From NCBI GenBank assembly GCA_019637395.1, contig JAHBVR010000014.1, positions 203,899 to 267,898 on the forward strand: a stretch of 64,000 bases of DNA, read 5' to 3'. This DNA is from Vulcanimicrobiota bacterium. Lineage in GTDB: Bacteria > Vulcanimicrobiota > Xenobia > Xenobiales > JADMJV01. The position numbers were made by a program, and so were the translations under genes. This document shows positions 25,602 to 34,260 of the stretch, piece by piece (the stretch's first letter is position 1; each line of letters begins with the position of its first letter). The notes under the pieces are model-generated. The model worked only from the letters and a program-made list of their open reading frames with translations, did no database searches and was not told where the DNA came from.

Positions 25602-27125
25602 ATGGATTCGCACGAAATTCAAACCCTGAAAATCGCCAGGCGTCCCAAGTCTCAGGGGAAGCGGGTGGCCTTTCTGCAGGTGCTCTCAGGGGAAGCGGCC
25701 GGCTCCATCGTCGTTCTCCAGGAACAAGAATTGGAGATGGGCCGCCAGGGCAGCGGCCTGGTGATCCGCGATGTGGGAGTGAGTCGCCGTCACGCCCGCC
25801 TGGAGTTTTCCGAGGGCTACCGACTGATCGACCTGGAGAGCACCAACGGGACCATCGTCAACGGCGAAAGCATTCAGGAGGCATCGCTGAACGACGGTGA
25901 CACCATCGAACTGGGGCGGGACTGCACTTTGCGGTTTTGCTGGCAAACGGAGCAGCAATTGGAGTCGGCTCAGAAGTTAGCCCGGGCCACCACGCTCGAT
26001 TCGGCCACCGGCTTTCTCAAGGTGGAGGCCTTTCAACGCCGCCTGGAGCAAGAGATCGCACTGGCCTCCCGGGGCGCCCTCAGCTTGAGTCTGCTCTCCA
26101 TCGCCAGCTCTCAGCCTGAGGATTGCGCTAAAGGGCTGGCCTCGCTGGCTCGGCGTGAGGATGAGCTGGGGCTTTCAGGTGGTGATTCGTTCTTAATGAT
26201 GTTGCGCAATACCGATTCGTCCGGTGCTTTGAAGTTCGTGGAGCGACTGGAGAAGTCTCTCTCCGCCCTGGAGCCTCGCGTCTCCGGGGTGAGCTGGCTG
26301 GTGGGCGAGGATGCTTCGCGCCTGTTGGCCCGATTGCACTCGAGCCAGGGATTGGCCTTCGGGGAGGAGCCCAGCCTGTCGGGGCTGCGCCTCTATTCGC
26401 TGGGCGGTTTCGAAGTCTATCTCGGCTCCCAGCGCCTGGAGCAGTGGCATAGCCGCAAGGTGCGTTTTCTGCTGGCCTGCATCGCTTCGCGGTCGCGCCC
26501 GGTGAGCGCCGATCTGGTGACGGAGTATCTTTGGGGAGACGATCCGCTTTCGGCGGCCGGGGCGCTTCAGACCGCCGTTTCCCATCTGCGCAAGCAGCTG
26601 CGGCCCGAGGGAGCCCCGAAGAACCTCAACTACATTCTGAGAAATCCCCTGGGCTTTTACTTGAATCCCGAATTGCCGCACTGGCACGATTTGGAGCAAC
26701 TGGAGCAGACCCTGGAGCAAATTCAGCGTCTGCAAGGGAGCCCCGAATCCTTTCGCTGGCTGCGCCAGCTCCGCCAGCTCTATCGCGGGCCCTATTTGGA
26801 GGGCTGCTATCAGGATTGGGCCGACGCTCAGCGCAACCAGGTGGAGGCCCGGGTGCTGCATGCTCTGCAGTCTTGTCTGCCCGGCCTGGCCCAGGCCGGC
26901 AAGCCGGAAGAGCTTTTGGAAACCAGTCTTTTTGCCACCAAGATCGACCCTTGCCTGCAGGAGGCCCACGGGGCGGCCATGCAGGCCTATGTGGCACTGG
27001 GCCGGCCGGAACAGGCGTTGCGTCACTTTCAGTGGGCCGAGAAGGCCCTGTCGGAAGAACTGGGAGTGGAACCTTCGCTGGCCTTGCTGGAGCAATATCA
27101 GAGAGCCCGGCTGGCCCTGGCTTAG
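25602..27125 (+). CDS. FHA - degenerate GGDEF - SARP/BTAD transcriptional regulator
   Basis: In this 507-residue protein, residues about 25-115 are an FHA phosphothreonine-binding domain (MGRQGSGLVIRDVGVSRRHARL, STNGTIVNG). Residues about 130-250 look like a worn GGDEF domain (DSATGFLKVEAFQRRLEQ, GLSGGDSFLMML), lacking the catalytic EE/DE motif. Residues about 262-345 are an OmpR-like winged helix (RLYSLGGFEVYL, LVTEYLW, LQTAVSHLRKQL). The rest is a BTAD TPR-like domain, as in Streptomyces SARP activators. FHA should dock on a threonine phosphorylated by the adjacent kinase. CCGCAAG direct repeats just downstream and at 18857 are candidate targets. Confidence 0.85.
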   Translation: MDSHEIQTLKIARRPKSQGKRVAFLQVLSGEAAGSIVVLQEQELEMGRQGSGLVIRDVGVSRRHARLEFSEGYRLIDLESTNGTIVNGESIQEASLNDGDTIELGRDCTLRFCWQTEQQLESAQKLARATTLDSATGFLKVEAFQRRLEQEIALASRGALSLSLLSIASSQPEDCAKGLASLARREDELGLSGGDSFLMMLRNTDSSGALKFVERLEKSLSALEPRVSGVSWLVGEDASRLLARLHSSQGLAFGEEPSLSGLRLYSLGGFEVYLGSQRLEQWHSRKVRFLLACIASRSRPVSADLVTEYLWGDDPLSAAGALQTAVSHLRKQLRPEGAPKNLNYILRNPLGFYLNPELPHWHDLEQLEQTLEQIQRLQGSPESFRWLRQLRQLYRGPYLEGCYQDWADAQRNQVEARVLHALQSCLPGLAQAGKPEELLETSLFATKIDPCLQEAHGAAMQAYVALGRPEQALRHFQWAEKALSEELGVEPSLALLEQYQRARLALA

Positions 27126-27153
27126 AATTTACATTTAGTTAACATCTGGCCGG

Positions 27154-27187
27154 GTTTCGCCAAGTTTCCGCAAGTCCAATCCGTAAG
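27154..27187. promoter_or_regulatory. CCGCAAG-type direct repeats before the subtilase gene
   Basis: Three related heptamers lie in a row: CGCCAAG (27158), CCGCAAG (27168) and CCGTAAG (27181). They are spaced 10 and 13 bases apart and end 8 bases before the ATG. The middle copy matches the perfect repeats at 18857. They are placed right after the SARP regulator gene and before its neighbour operon. Confidence 0.42.
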
Positions 27188-27195
27188 CTGAGGTT

Positions 27196-28236
27196 ATGAA
27201 CGTAACCTCTTCTTCCAGCGCCACCAGCTCCACCAGGCCTGCTTCCCAGCCGGTTTCCAAGCCCGCGGCCGAGCCGGCTTCCAAAGTGGAGCCGAGCGTC
27301 GCCGTCCTGGACGAGTTCCGCGGCGCTGATGAGCCGGGTAGGACCACCCACGGTGAACTGGTGGAAGGAGTGCTGCTCTCGCAGGGCCTCGAGCAGGACG
27401 ACATCAAGCGCCTGCAGGTTTCCCCCCAGGGAGACGTCGAGCAGCTTTGGAACGAGATGGCCGAGGGCCACGAGGGCGCTCTGGACCGTTACATCGAGGA
27501 CCGCATGCACGGCGTCCTGGACGGAACCACCTCGGCTCTGGAAGAGGTCCTGCAGGACAAAGATTCTTCCATCACCACCGTCAACCAATCTCAGGGTATG
27601 TCCGAAAGCCTGGTGCTGACGCAGCTTACCACGGTCGCCCGCGAAGTTCCTGAGTTCAAGGAGCTGTTGAAAGAACAGGTGGGACTTCCCGCCGAAGCCA
27701 GCGGCCAGGAGTTGGTCCAGGCCCTGGTGGACACCATTGGGGACGTCAACCAGAACAGCCCGATCGTCCAGCAGGCCCGCGAGCGCTATCTAGAAGTCTC
27801 GCAGCAATTGGCAAATCAGGGCATCAGCCACGTGCTGGCCGCCGGCAACGAAGGCGAGACGGAAGACGCTCTGATTGCTTCGGGTATCCAGACCGGCCCG
27901 AATTTTTTCCGCAACATCCTGGCCAATGACAACACCACCGTGGTCGGAGCGGTCGATGCCCAGGGCGGCAACCCCACCTTCAATGCCGACGCCGGTGCGG
28001 AAATCTCCGCCCTTGGGGTGGATGTCTCCATCCAGACCGCCGATGGTGCTCAGGAAGTGCAAAGTGGTACCAGCTTCGCCGCTCCCCTGGTGGCGGCCGC
28101 CGATGCCCGCCTGGCCGTCCTGTTCCCCAACCTGACCGCACGGCAGCGCGAAGGCATGATGGCGGCCAGCGCCATCCCCGTGGCCGGCCAGCCAGGCGAA
28201 GTCGGAGCCGGCCAGCTGAACATGATGGCCTGGTAA
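27196..28236 (+). CDS. Leaderless subtilase-like (S8) protease
   Basis: This 346-residue protein has a Ser/Thr/Pro-rich head (MNVTSSSSATSSTRPASQPV) and no signal peptide. The subtilase triad is readable: D39 in VAVLDEF, H52 in RTTHGELV and S293 in SGTSFAAP, with N218 in AAGNEG as the oxyanion residue. The Asp and His are only 13 residues apart because the usual loop is shortened. GAGG lies 2 bases from the ATG, closer than normal. It forms an operon with the His-rich protein 46 bases downstream. It is a paralogue of the subtilase at 56029. Confidence 0.8.
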   Translation: MNVTSSSSATSSTRPASQPVSKPAAEPASKVEPSVAVLDEFRGADEPGRTTHGELVEGVLLSQGLEQDDIKRLQVSPQGDVEQLWNEMAEGHEGALDRYIEDRMHGVLDGTTSALEEVLQDKDSSITTVNQSQGMSESLVLTQLTTVAREVPEFKELLKEQVGLPAEASGQELVQALVDTIGDVNQNSPIVQQARERYLEVSQQLANQGISHVLAAGNEGETEDALIASGIQTGPNFFRNILANDNTTVVGAVDAQGGNPTFNADAGAEISALGVDVSIQTADGAQEVQSGTSFAAPLVAAADARLAVLFPNLTARQREGMMAASAIPVAGQPGEVGAGQLNMMAW

Positions 28237-28282
28237 GCAAAGTTAAATACACAACGATATCTGACAAACGGAGGACCTGAAC

Positions 28283-29248
28283 GTGATCGCCCAAGCCTAC
28301 TCCTACAGCCCCTGTGTAGCCTATCCCACCTTGTCCCCGATGAACTGCTATCCATCGTCGCCGATGCTGCCGATGCCAGCCTGCGCGGACCCCTATCAGT
28401 CCTTTTTGAACGCGATGAACCAGATGCAGAACCTGCAGATGTCGGGCTTTATACAGGGTTACATGGATGGACTGGCGGCCCGCTCCCAGATGGACCCCTA
28501 CCTGGGCTTCCCGTCGCCTTATTACGACAGCCATTGCCACTGCGACCATGATGAGGCTTACGAGCACCACAACCACGCTCACGCTCACAAGACCAGGCCC
28601 CACCTCCCCAAGCTGAGGCCGCTGCCCAACGAGATCTCGCGCGAGCGCGAAGTGGTGCTCACCGATAAGGATGATCACGGCGTGGTCACCAGCAAAGTTC
28701 CCGAAGGCGGCGAACACCGCACCGTTCGGGTCGACGACCGCCCGGAGCGCAAAGCAACGGTGGATTTGGCCACTAATGAGAATGGTTCGGCCCAGACGGA
28801 AACCACCGTGGTGGAGACCCCCGAAGTGGAAACGGTTCACATCGAGGATGTCGATGACAATTCCGGCAACTCGGCGGTGGTGGTGGAAGGTGACCATGTT
28901 ATCGTGACCAACCCGGGCGACACTCCCGACCAGAATGTCGTCACGGAGTACAAAGAAGAGGTCGGCCTGGTGGAAGGTCTCGGTCGCGGTATTGACCAGT
29001 TCTTTGGCGGTAAGCCGGAGCGCCGCACCTACGAGAACGTCAGCCAGGTGGACATCATTCACAACCAGGACGGCTCTCAGACCACCATGGTTACCGATGC
29101 TGACGGCCAAATGCACTCGGTCCAGACCGGCCAAGACGGCTTGGCGCAGAAGACCGGGGAGTGGGTGGACGATCGAGTGCACGACGTCGTCGACTTTGCG
29201 CAAAATGTCGGCCAGGGCTTCTCCGACTTGTGGAACAGTCTCTGGTAA
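28283..29248 (+). CDS. His-rich, acidic hypothetical protein
   Basis: This 321-residue protein starts at GTG 28283 with GGAGG 9 bases upstream. A Pro/Met/Tyr/Cys-rich head (1-60) leads to a His/Cys cluster (YDSHCHCDHDEAYEHHNHAHAH, about 81-102, a likely metal site). An acidic, beta-prone body follows (VVETPEVETVHIEDVDDNSG) and the tail is FSDLWNSLW. No signal or membrane helix is seen. I do not recognise a family. It is the second gene of the subtilase operon and could be a substrate, inhibitor or metal carrier for it. A hairpin ends the unit. Confidence 0.68.
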   Translation: MIAQAYSYSPCVAYPTLSPMNCYPSSPMLPMPACADPYQSFLNAMNQMQNLQMSGFIQGYMDGLAARSQMDPYLGFPSPYYDSHCHCDHDEAYEHHNHAHAHKTRPHLPKLRPLPNEISREREVVLTDKDDHGVVTSKVPEGGEHRTVRVDDRPERKATVDLATNENGSAQTETTVVETPEVETVHIEDVDDNSGNSAVVVEGDHVIVTNPGDTPDQNVVTEYKEEVGLVEGLGRGIDQFFGGKPERRTYENVSQVDIIHNQDGSQTTMVTDADGQMHSVQTGQDGLAQKTGEWVDDRVHDVVDFAQNVGQGFSDLWNSLW

Positions 29249-29254
29249 GGAGTA

Positions 29255-29290
29255 GTGGTCTTCCTGGCCAGCCTCGGTCAGGAAGACCAC
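29255..29290 (+). terminator. Strong hairpin after the His-rich gene
   Basis: GTGGTCTTCCTG and CAGGAAGACCAC form a 12-bp perfect stem with a 12-base loop, 6 bases after the stop. No T-run follows, so termination would rely on Rho or on the stem alone. It could also protect the 3' end of the mRNA. Confidence 0.6.
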
Positions 29291-29402
29291 GCTGATTACC
29301 ATCGAGTACGGGCAGGCTGTCTCCCCAATCTGGGTTTGGACCTGGGCGTACGAGCAGCATAGCCCCACCTGCGGCGGCCGCAAAGTAGCTCGGATTGAGG
29401 AA

Positions 29403-29639
29403 TTGAGGGCGGGTGACCGGCTACAGGAGGCCCTGATCGACCACGGCTTGGTAGTTTCTGTTGCAGGTTACCAGGGATGCTTTCCTATACCTCCGGACCC
29501 CGATGTGGAGCGCGGCCGAGCAATCTGGTTCTGCGGAAGCGGCTTTTCCAGAACCCCCGTTCCCGGCAAGTCCTGGTATTGCAAAAACTGTGGTGAAAGC
29601 TGGGGCGAACTAGAAGAAAGTCTGCTGGACCATCCGTAG
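29403..29639 (+). CDS. Small zinc-finger-like hypothetical protein
   Basis: This 78-residue ORF starts at a TTG without a good ribosome site. The tail WYCKNCGESWGELEESLLDHP and an upstream WFCGSG give a loose C...CxxC pattern. The text is protein-like, but the start is doubtful. It may be the end of a longer, damaged gene. Confidence 0.33.
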   Translation: MRAGDRLQEALIDHGLVVSVAGYQGCFPIPPDPDVERGRAIWFCGSGFSRTPVPGKSWYCKNCGESWGELEESLLDHP

Positions 29640-30037
29640 CACCGTCGCTGGATGGCAGGCCCTTGAACCTATTCCAACGTAAATGGGAATCACATGGCCT
29701 ACCGCTATGCAAATCTCGCATGGATGGCTCTCAATCGGATGTTTCCCGCTACGGGACCTTTCGCCGTTCTCGGTCTACCCCGGCAGAGTTCCTATTCCTG
29801 GAATGCTGAGCTATGTGCGTCGCTCCTACTGGGAAGCAGGGGACAATCTGCTCGACTGGGCCGCGGAGCTGTCGAGGGAGTCTGGCAGGGGCTGAAAAGC
29901 CTGGATAACGGCACGGATGAGCGACTCTTCCATCAGCCCGACACTCTCGGTCCGAAGCCAATTTCCCACGCGGCCCTGCTCGTCGATTACCTGAACGGCA
30001 AGCTGAGACCGTTTGAGGACGCCCACCAGCGAATGCT
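29640..30037. other. Uncertain accessory stretch
   Basis: Several overlapping frames are partly protein-like. On plus, 29683-29895 contains VRRSYWEAGDNLLDWAAEL and 29694-30086 contains LFHQPDTLGPKPISHAALLV. On minus there is KRSQLAVQVIDEQGRVGNWL. None has a convincing start. At most one is real, and remnants are more likely. Confidence 0.3.
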
Positions 30038-30313
30038 GTGCTTCTGGAGGAATTTGTCGATATTGGTGAGCGTGTCCGCCAATTAGGCTCTCCCGCCACG
30101 ACCACTTACGCGAGTTGCGCGCAATTTTTCGAGCGGGAGAATCTGATGTTGATGGCCGTGCACTCCTCCGGTTGTGGAGACGAGGTAGAGCCACTTACCA
30201 ACCTGATGAATCAATGGCGTCGAGAAGGCCTGCTGACCAGGGAGGAAGCGACCAAACTCGTCGATGCCGCACCTATGAGCCGAATGGGTAGTTGGTGGGT
30301 CGACAGAACGTGA
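30038..30313 (+). CDS. Small hypothetical protein, first of a coupled pair
   Basis: This 91-residue protein starts at a GTG (MLLEEFVDIGERVRQLG) and ends MSRMGSWWVDRT. It is helical with several Met and two Cys and has no signal peptide. The stop overlaps the GTG of the next small gene (GTGA), a classic coupling arrangement. I recognise no family. Such tiny coupled pairs in accessory DNA are often toxin-antitoxin or effector-immunity genes, but this is only an inference. Confidence 0.45.
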   Translation: MLLEEFVDIGERVRQLGSPATTTYASCAQFFERENLMLMAVHSSGCGDEVEPLTNLMNQWRREGLLTREEATKLVDAAPMSRMGSWWVDRT

Positions 30314-30480
30314 GGGACGTCAAAAGGCTTCCACTCGTCCCGGTAGTTGAACTGGAACCTTATCGCTACGATCGAGAAGGGTATCAAGACGACTGGTCGC
30401 AAGCGGTAGCTCGTTACGGAATTTTCCCGAACGGAGGAAAGGCTCTCTTTCGATTCTTCCTGCCCAACTGCAAACTATGA
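30310..30480 (+). CDS. Small hypothetical protein, second of a coupled pair
   Basis: This 56-residue protein begins at GTG 30310 (MRDVKRLPLVPVVELEPYRY) and ends ALFRFFLPNCKL. The start lies within the stop of the preceding gene. The Tyr/Asp-rich middle and hydrophobic tail give no recognised domain. It could also be the tail of a longer gene interrupted upstream. Confidence 0.4.
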   Translation: MRDVKRLPLVPVVELEPYRYDREGYQDDWSQAVARYGIFPNGGKALFRFFLPNCKL

Positions 30481-30569
30481 CGGACGACGAAGAGAGGTGA
30501 TGTGCTACCGGTTGCGCCAGGGCGGTCAGATGCGGTTGGAAGGGCAAGAACATCGTCAGCTCGGCCAGC

Positions 30570-31961
30570 ATGAGCGGTGAAATTCACAGAAGGTTCGAGG
30601 CGACCTGCGCCAAACTCGTCCAGATGAGTTTCGAAGCAGGCCGGGCGCTGCGAGCCCAGGTGAGTCGATCCAGCCACGCCGAGTGGCGGCCGGCGGAAAA
30701 CCGCCGCGATCCGATCGAGATGTTGGAAGACTCCGGACAGGGGCGGATGCAGGACTTGCTGCCGTTGCGCTACGGCCGTATGGCCCGCTCGCCCTTTGCT
30801 TTCTTTCGCGGCGCCGCTCAGATTATGGCCTACGACTTGCAGCACACGCCCGACACCGGCATTCGCGTGCAGGCCTGCGGAGATTGCCATTTGTCCAACT
30901 TCGGCGGCTTCGCCACCCCGGAAAGGCGCCTGGTTTTCGACCTCAACGATTTTGATGAAACCCTGCCGGCCGCCTGGGAATGGGATGTGAAGCGACTGGC
31001 CGCCTCATTTGTGATGGCTGCCCGGGCCAATGGTTGCGGACGCAAGCAGGCCGACGCCGCCCAGGCGGCGGTGGCGTCCTATCGCGAGAACATGCGAAAT
31101 TTTGTGAATTTGAGTCCGCTGGAGTGCTGGTACGCCTCGGTCGACGTGGAGTCGATTGTGGCTGAGATGCAGGATTCCGATTGGCGCAAGCATGTCAGCA
31201 AAGAGATTCAGAAGAATCTCAAGCGCACTATGGCGGATCACTATTTTCCCAAGTTTACCCAGGTGCAGGACGGTAAGATTCAGATCCGCGATAATCCACC
31301 GGTCATTTACCATCTGCCCGAGCACAAAGATGCTGAGGCCCTGGCCGAGCGCCTCCCCGTCATGCTTGAGAATTACCGCCAGAGTTTGTCGGAAGAACGG
31401 CGTGACTTGCTCAGCCGCTACCAATTTGTGGACTGTGCCGTCAAAGTGGTGGGCGTAGGCAGCGTGGGCACCCGCTGCCTGATCGTGTTGCTGATGTGCC
31501 AGGACCGCCATCCGCTTTTCTTGCAGATCAAACAGGCTAACCAATCCGTGCTGGAGCCTTATTTCGGAGCCGAGCATTCGCACCACGGCCAGCGCGTGGT
31601 GGTCGGGCAGCGCCGTATTCAGGCTGCCAGCGACCTGTTTCTGGGCTGGACCCAGGATCTGGTGGGCCGCCAGTATTACGTGCGCCAGTTGCGCGACGTG
31701 AAGCTCTCCGCTGATGTCTCTCTCATGACGGCTCGCCGTCTCAAGCGCTACGCTGAACTATGCGGCCGCGTGCTGGCCCGCGCCCACGCCCGTCTGGGCG
31801 CCGCCCCGGCTATCGCCGGCTACCTCGGCCGCGGCGAAAGCTTCGACCAGGCCGTGGCCCAGTTCGCCCTGCGCTACGCCGACCAGACCGAAGCCGACCA
31901 CTCGGCCTTGCTGCGCGCCATCAGAGAAGAACGCCTGCCCGTCTACTGGGAAGAAGAATAG
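30570..31961 (+). CDS. DUF2252 family protein
   Basis: In this 463-residue protein, conserved DUF2252 marks include FAFFRGAAQIMAYDL, CGDCHLSNFGGFATPERRLV, FDLNDFDETLPAAWEWDVKR and VVVGQRRIQAASDLFLGW. The fold is kinase-like, with CHLSNFG in the position of the catalytic loop and FDLNDFDE like a DFG segment. The substrate is unknown. ATG 30570 and an internal ATG at 30621 are both possible starts. It is a single gene that converges with the next. Confidence 0.88.
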   Translation: MSGEIHRRFEATCAKLVQMSFEAGRALRAQVSRSSHAEWRPAENRRDPIEMLEDSGQGRMQDLLPLRYGRMARSPFAFFRGAAQIMAYDLQHTPDTGIRVQACGDCHLSNFGGFATPERRLVFDLNDFDETLPAAWEWDVKRLAASFVMAARANGCGRKQADAAQAAVASYRENMRNFVNLSPLECWYASVDVESIVAEMQDSDWRKHVSKEIQKNLKRTMADHYFPKFTQVQDGKIQIRDNPPVIYHLPEHKDAEALAERLPVMLENYRQSLSEERRDLLSRYQFVDCAVKVVGVGSVGTRCLIVLLMCQDRHPLFLQIKQANQSVLEPYFGAEHSHHGQRVVVGQRRIQAASDLFLGWTQDLVGRQYYVRQLRDVKLSADVSLMTARRLKRYAELCGRVLARAHARLGAAPAIAGYLGRGESFDQAVAQFALRYADQTEADHSALLRAIREERLPVYWEEE

Positions 31962-31962
31962 C

Positions 31963-32313
31963 TCAAAGCCGGCCATAACCTACGCCGCACACCTGATTGC
32001 GTTGATTGACCGCGACTTCAACCTGGTAGGAACCGCGGGGATAGCACCAGATGCGGTAGGCGCTGTTGTAACGGACCACGCGCTGGGGCGGGCCCACGCG
32101 GGCCACCAGCCAGTCGGTGGTGTGGCGCGGCGCTTCCTGAAAGTAGCCGTCGTTGGAATGCAGGGCGATCTGGGCGCACAGCAGCAGGATAGGAAAAAGC
32201 CAGGCGATGCCGGCGGCCAGCAGCGACCACCGGCCCCATTTCCAGGGTTTGCGAGCGGGCCGGGGGCGCTGCCGCGGAGAAGGACGCCATTCCCGGGCCA
32301 GCTGCCAGTCCAT
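31963..32313 (-). CDS. Small membrane-anchored hypothetical protein
   Basis: This 116-residue protein has a basic Arg/Pro-rich cytoplasmic head (1-28), one membrane helix (about 30-50; SLLAAGIAWLFPILLLCAQI) and an external domain of about 65 residues with Trp/Tyr and two Cys. No family is recognised. The stop lies one base from the DUF2252 stop (convergent genes). Confidence 0.6.
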   Translation of the reverse strand: MDWQLAREWRPSPRQRPRPARKPWKWGRWSLLAAGIAWLFPILLLCAQIALHSNDGYFQEAPRHTTDWLVARVGPPQRVVRYNSAYRIWCYPRGSYQVEVAVNQRNQVCGVGYGRL

Positions 32314-32389
32314 TTAGAGTATTTCTCGGCCATTGCGCCGGCGCCCTGCCGGAGCAGGGGACCCTCGGGCCGGTCGCAAACCAGCCCGG

Positions 32390-33589
32390 ATGATATCATC
32401 CGAACTTATTCGCGCCCTGCCCAAAACCGATCTGCACGTCCACCTGGACGGCTCGCTGCGCGAGCAGACTCTCATCGATCTGGCCAAGGAGCGCAATGTC
32501 TCCCTTCCCTCCAATACGGTGGAGGGCCTCAACGAAACCGTTTTCCGCGCCCAATACGCCAACCTGGCCGAGTACCTGCACGGCTTCCAATACACCTGCG
32601 CCGTGTTGCAGGACGCCGAAGCGCTGGAGCGAGCCGCCTACGAACTGGCCTGGGACAACATCAACGAAGGAGTGCGCTACATCGAGGTGCGCTTCGCCCC
32701 GCAGTTGCACACCCACCGCGGCTTTTCCATCAAGGAAGTGTTGCAGGCCGTCAACCGCGGCTTGCAACGCGCCGAGAAAGAACATGCCGGCTCGCCGCCG
32801 GTGCTCGACCACGGCGAACCACCCTTTCATTACGGCATCATCGTTTGCGCCATGCGCTTTTTCACGGCCGGATTCTCCTCCTGGTTTTCCCACCTCTTCG
32901 ACCTTTTCCAGGACGCCCCCGAAGAGACCTACCTCAGCCTGGCTTCTCAGGAACTGGCGCGCGCCTGTGTGCGCATCCGCGATCAAGAAGGGATACCCAT
33001 CGTCGGATTTGACCTGGCGGGGCGCGAAGACGGCTACCCGGCCAGCGCTCACAAAGAAGCCTACGCCTACGTCCACCGCAACTTCATGCAGAAAACCGTG
33101 CATGCCGGCGAGGCTTACGGCCCCGAAAGCATCTTTCAGGCGCTCACCGACCTGCATGCCGATCGCATCGGCCACGGCTACCACCTCTTTTCGCCCGAGC
33201 TGTGCGGGCCCGAGGTCGCCGACCCGCACGCTTACGTTGATCAGTTGGCCAGTTATGTGGCCGATCGGCGCATTACCATCGAGGTTTGCATTACCTCCAA
33301 CCTGCAGACCATGCCCAACCTCAAGAGCGCCCAGGAGCATGCTTTCGGCAAAATGCTGGAGCGCAAACTCTCGGCCACGTTGTGCACCGACAATCGCCTG
33401 GTCAGCCACACCACCGTCACCCGCGAGGTCGAGCTGGCCGTGGAGGCTTTCCAAATGACTCCGGGCCAATTGCGCCAAACCCTGATTTATGGATTCAAAC
33501 GTAGTTTCTTTCACGGTGCCTACACCGAACGGCGAGCCTACGTGCGCTCCATCATCGACTATTATGACAAGCTGGCAGCCAGGCCATGA
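32390..33589 (+). CDS. Adenosine deaminase family protein
   Basis: This 399-residue metal-dependent hydrolase has the amidohydrolase barrel. The metal His pair is in KTDLHVHLDGSL. Other marks are VRFAPQLHT, VGFDLAGRE, the catalytic HAGE (VHAGEAYGPESI), RIGHGYHLF and a late TDNRLVS replacing the usual NTDDP. That altered last motif may change substrate choice, so deamination of adenosine is likely but not certain. ATG 32390 starts the conserved region. Its stop overlaps the next start (ATGA). Part of a nitrogen-salvage group. Confidence 0.88.
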   Translation: MISSELIRALPKTDLHVHLDGSLREQTLIDLAKERNVSLPSNTVEGLNETVFRAQYANLAEYLHGFQYTCAVLQDAEALERAAYELAWDNINEGVRYIEVRFAPQLHTHRGFSIKEVLQAVNRGLQRAEKEHAGSPPVLDHGEPPFHYGIIVCAMRFFTAGFSSWFSHLFDLFQDAPEETYLSLASQELARACVRIRDQEGIPIVGFDLAGREDGYPASAHKEAYAYVHRNFMQKTVHAGEAYGPESIFQALTDLHADRIGHGYHLFSPELCGPEVADPHAYVDQLASYVADRRITIEVCITSNLQTMPNLKSAQEHAFGKMLERKLSATLCTDNRLVSHTTVTREVELAVEAFQMTPGQLRQTLIYGFKRSFFHGAYTERRAYVRSIIDYYDKLAARP

Positions 33590-34260
33590 TCATTCTGATT
33601 TTCACCATGTTTTCGCTGCTCTTGGGCGGCCTGTTGTTGGGCCTGGCCATCTATCCCAGCGTGCTGTTGCTGGCGCCACTGGCCCAGCACGGCCCGCTCG
33701 GCTTGAGCATGGCCCTGGGAATCGGCTATTTCCTCTCGGGAGCGGCTTTGTTGTTCTGGTGCGCGCTCTTTCACCATCTGCTCTTCATGCATCTCAAGCC
33801 CGGCCGCCACAAGCTTACCTCGCTGCAGGCCTTTCGCTGGGCCAGCGCCTCCTCGCTATACATGCTGGTCAAGTTTACCGTCGGCGACTTCTTCATGATT
33901 ACGCCGTTAGGAACTCTCTACTTAAAAGTGTTGGGCGCCAAAATCGGCAAAAACGTCATGATCAACAGCAAATATCTGCACGACCACGGACTGCTGGAGA
34001 TCGGCGACGGCTGCCTGATCGGCGGCGACGCGGTCATGTCGGCCCACGTGGCCGAAGGCGGCAACCTTCTACTGGCTCCTATCAAACTGGGCAAGAACGT
34101 GCTGATCAGCCAGAAAGCCGTGCTCATGCCGGGCGTCGAGGTGGGCGATAACTCCATCGTGGCCGCCGGCGCCATCGTGCTCAAAGACACCAAGATTCCG
34201 GCTAACGAAATCTGGGGCGGGATCCCGGCCAAGTTCCTCAAGGCTCGTCAACCTAAGTAA
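33586..34260 (+). CDS. Membrane-anchored hexapeptide-repeat acyltransferase-like protein
   Basis: This 224-residue protein has three membrane helices within the first 120 residues (MIILIFTMFSLLLGGLLLG, ALGIGYFLSGAALLFW). A left-handed beta-helix follows, built from hexapeptide repeats (IGKNVMINSKY, LEIGDGCLIGGDAV, VLIGQ-like VLISQKAV, VEVGDNSIVAAGAIV), ending GGIPAKFLK. Such domains transfer acetyl or succinyl groups to sugars and amino sugars. The membrane part suggests an envelope substrate. It overlaps the deaminase upstream and abuts glutaminase. Confidence 0.82.
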   Translation: MIILIFTMFSLLLGGLLLGLAIYPSVLLLAPLAQHGPLGLSMALGIGYFLSGAALLFWCALFHHLLFMHLKPGRHKLTSLQAFRWASASSLYMLVKFTVGDFFMITPLGTLYLKVLGAKIGKNVMINSKYLHDHGLLEIGDGCLIGGDAVMSAHVAEGGNLLLAPIKLGKNVLISQKAVLMPGVEVGDNSIVAAGAIVLKDTKIPANEIWGGIPAKFLKARQPK

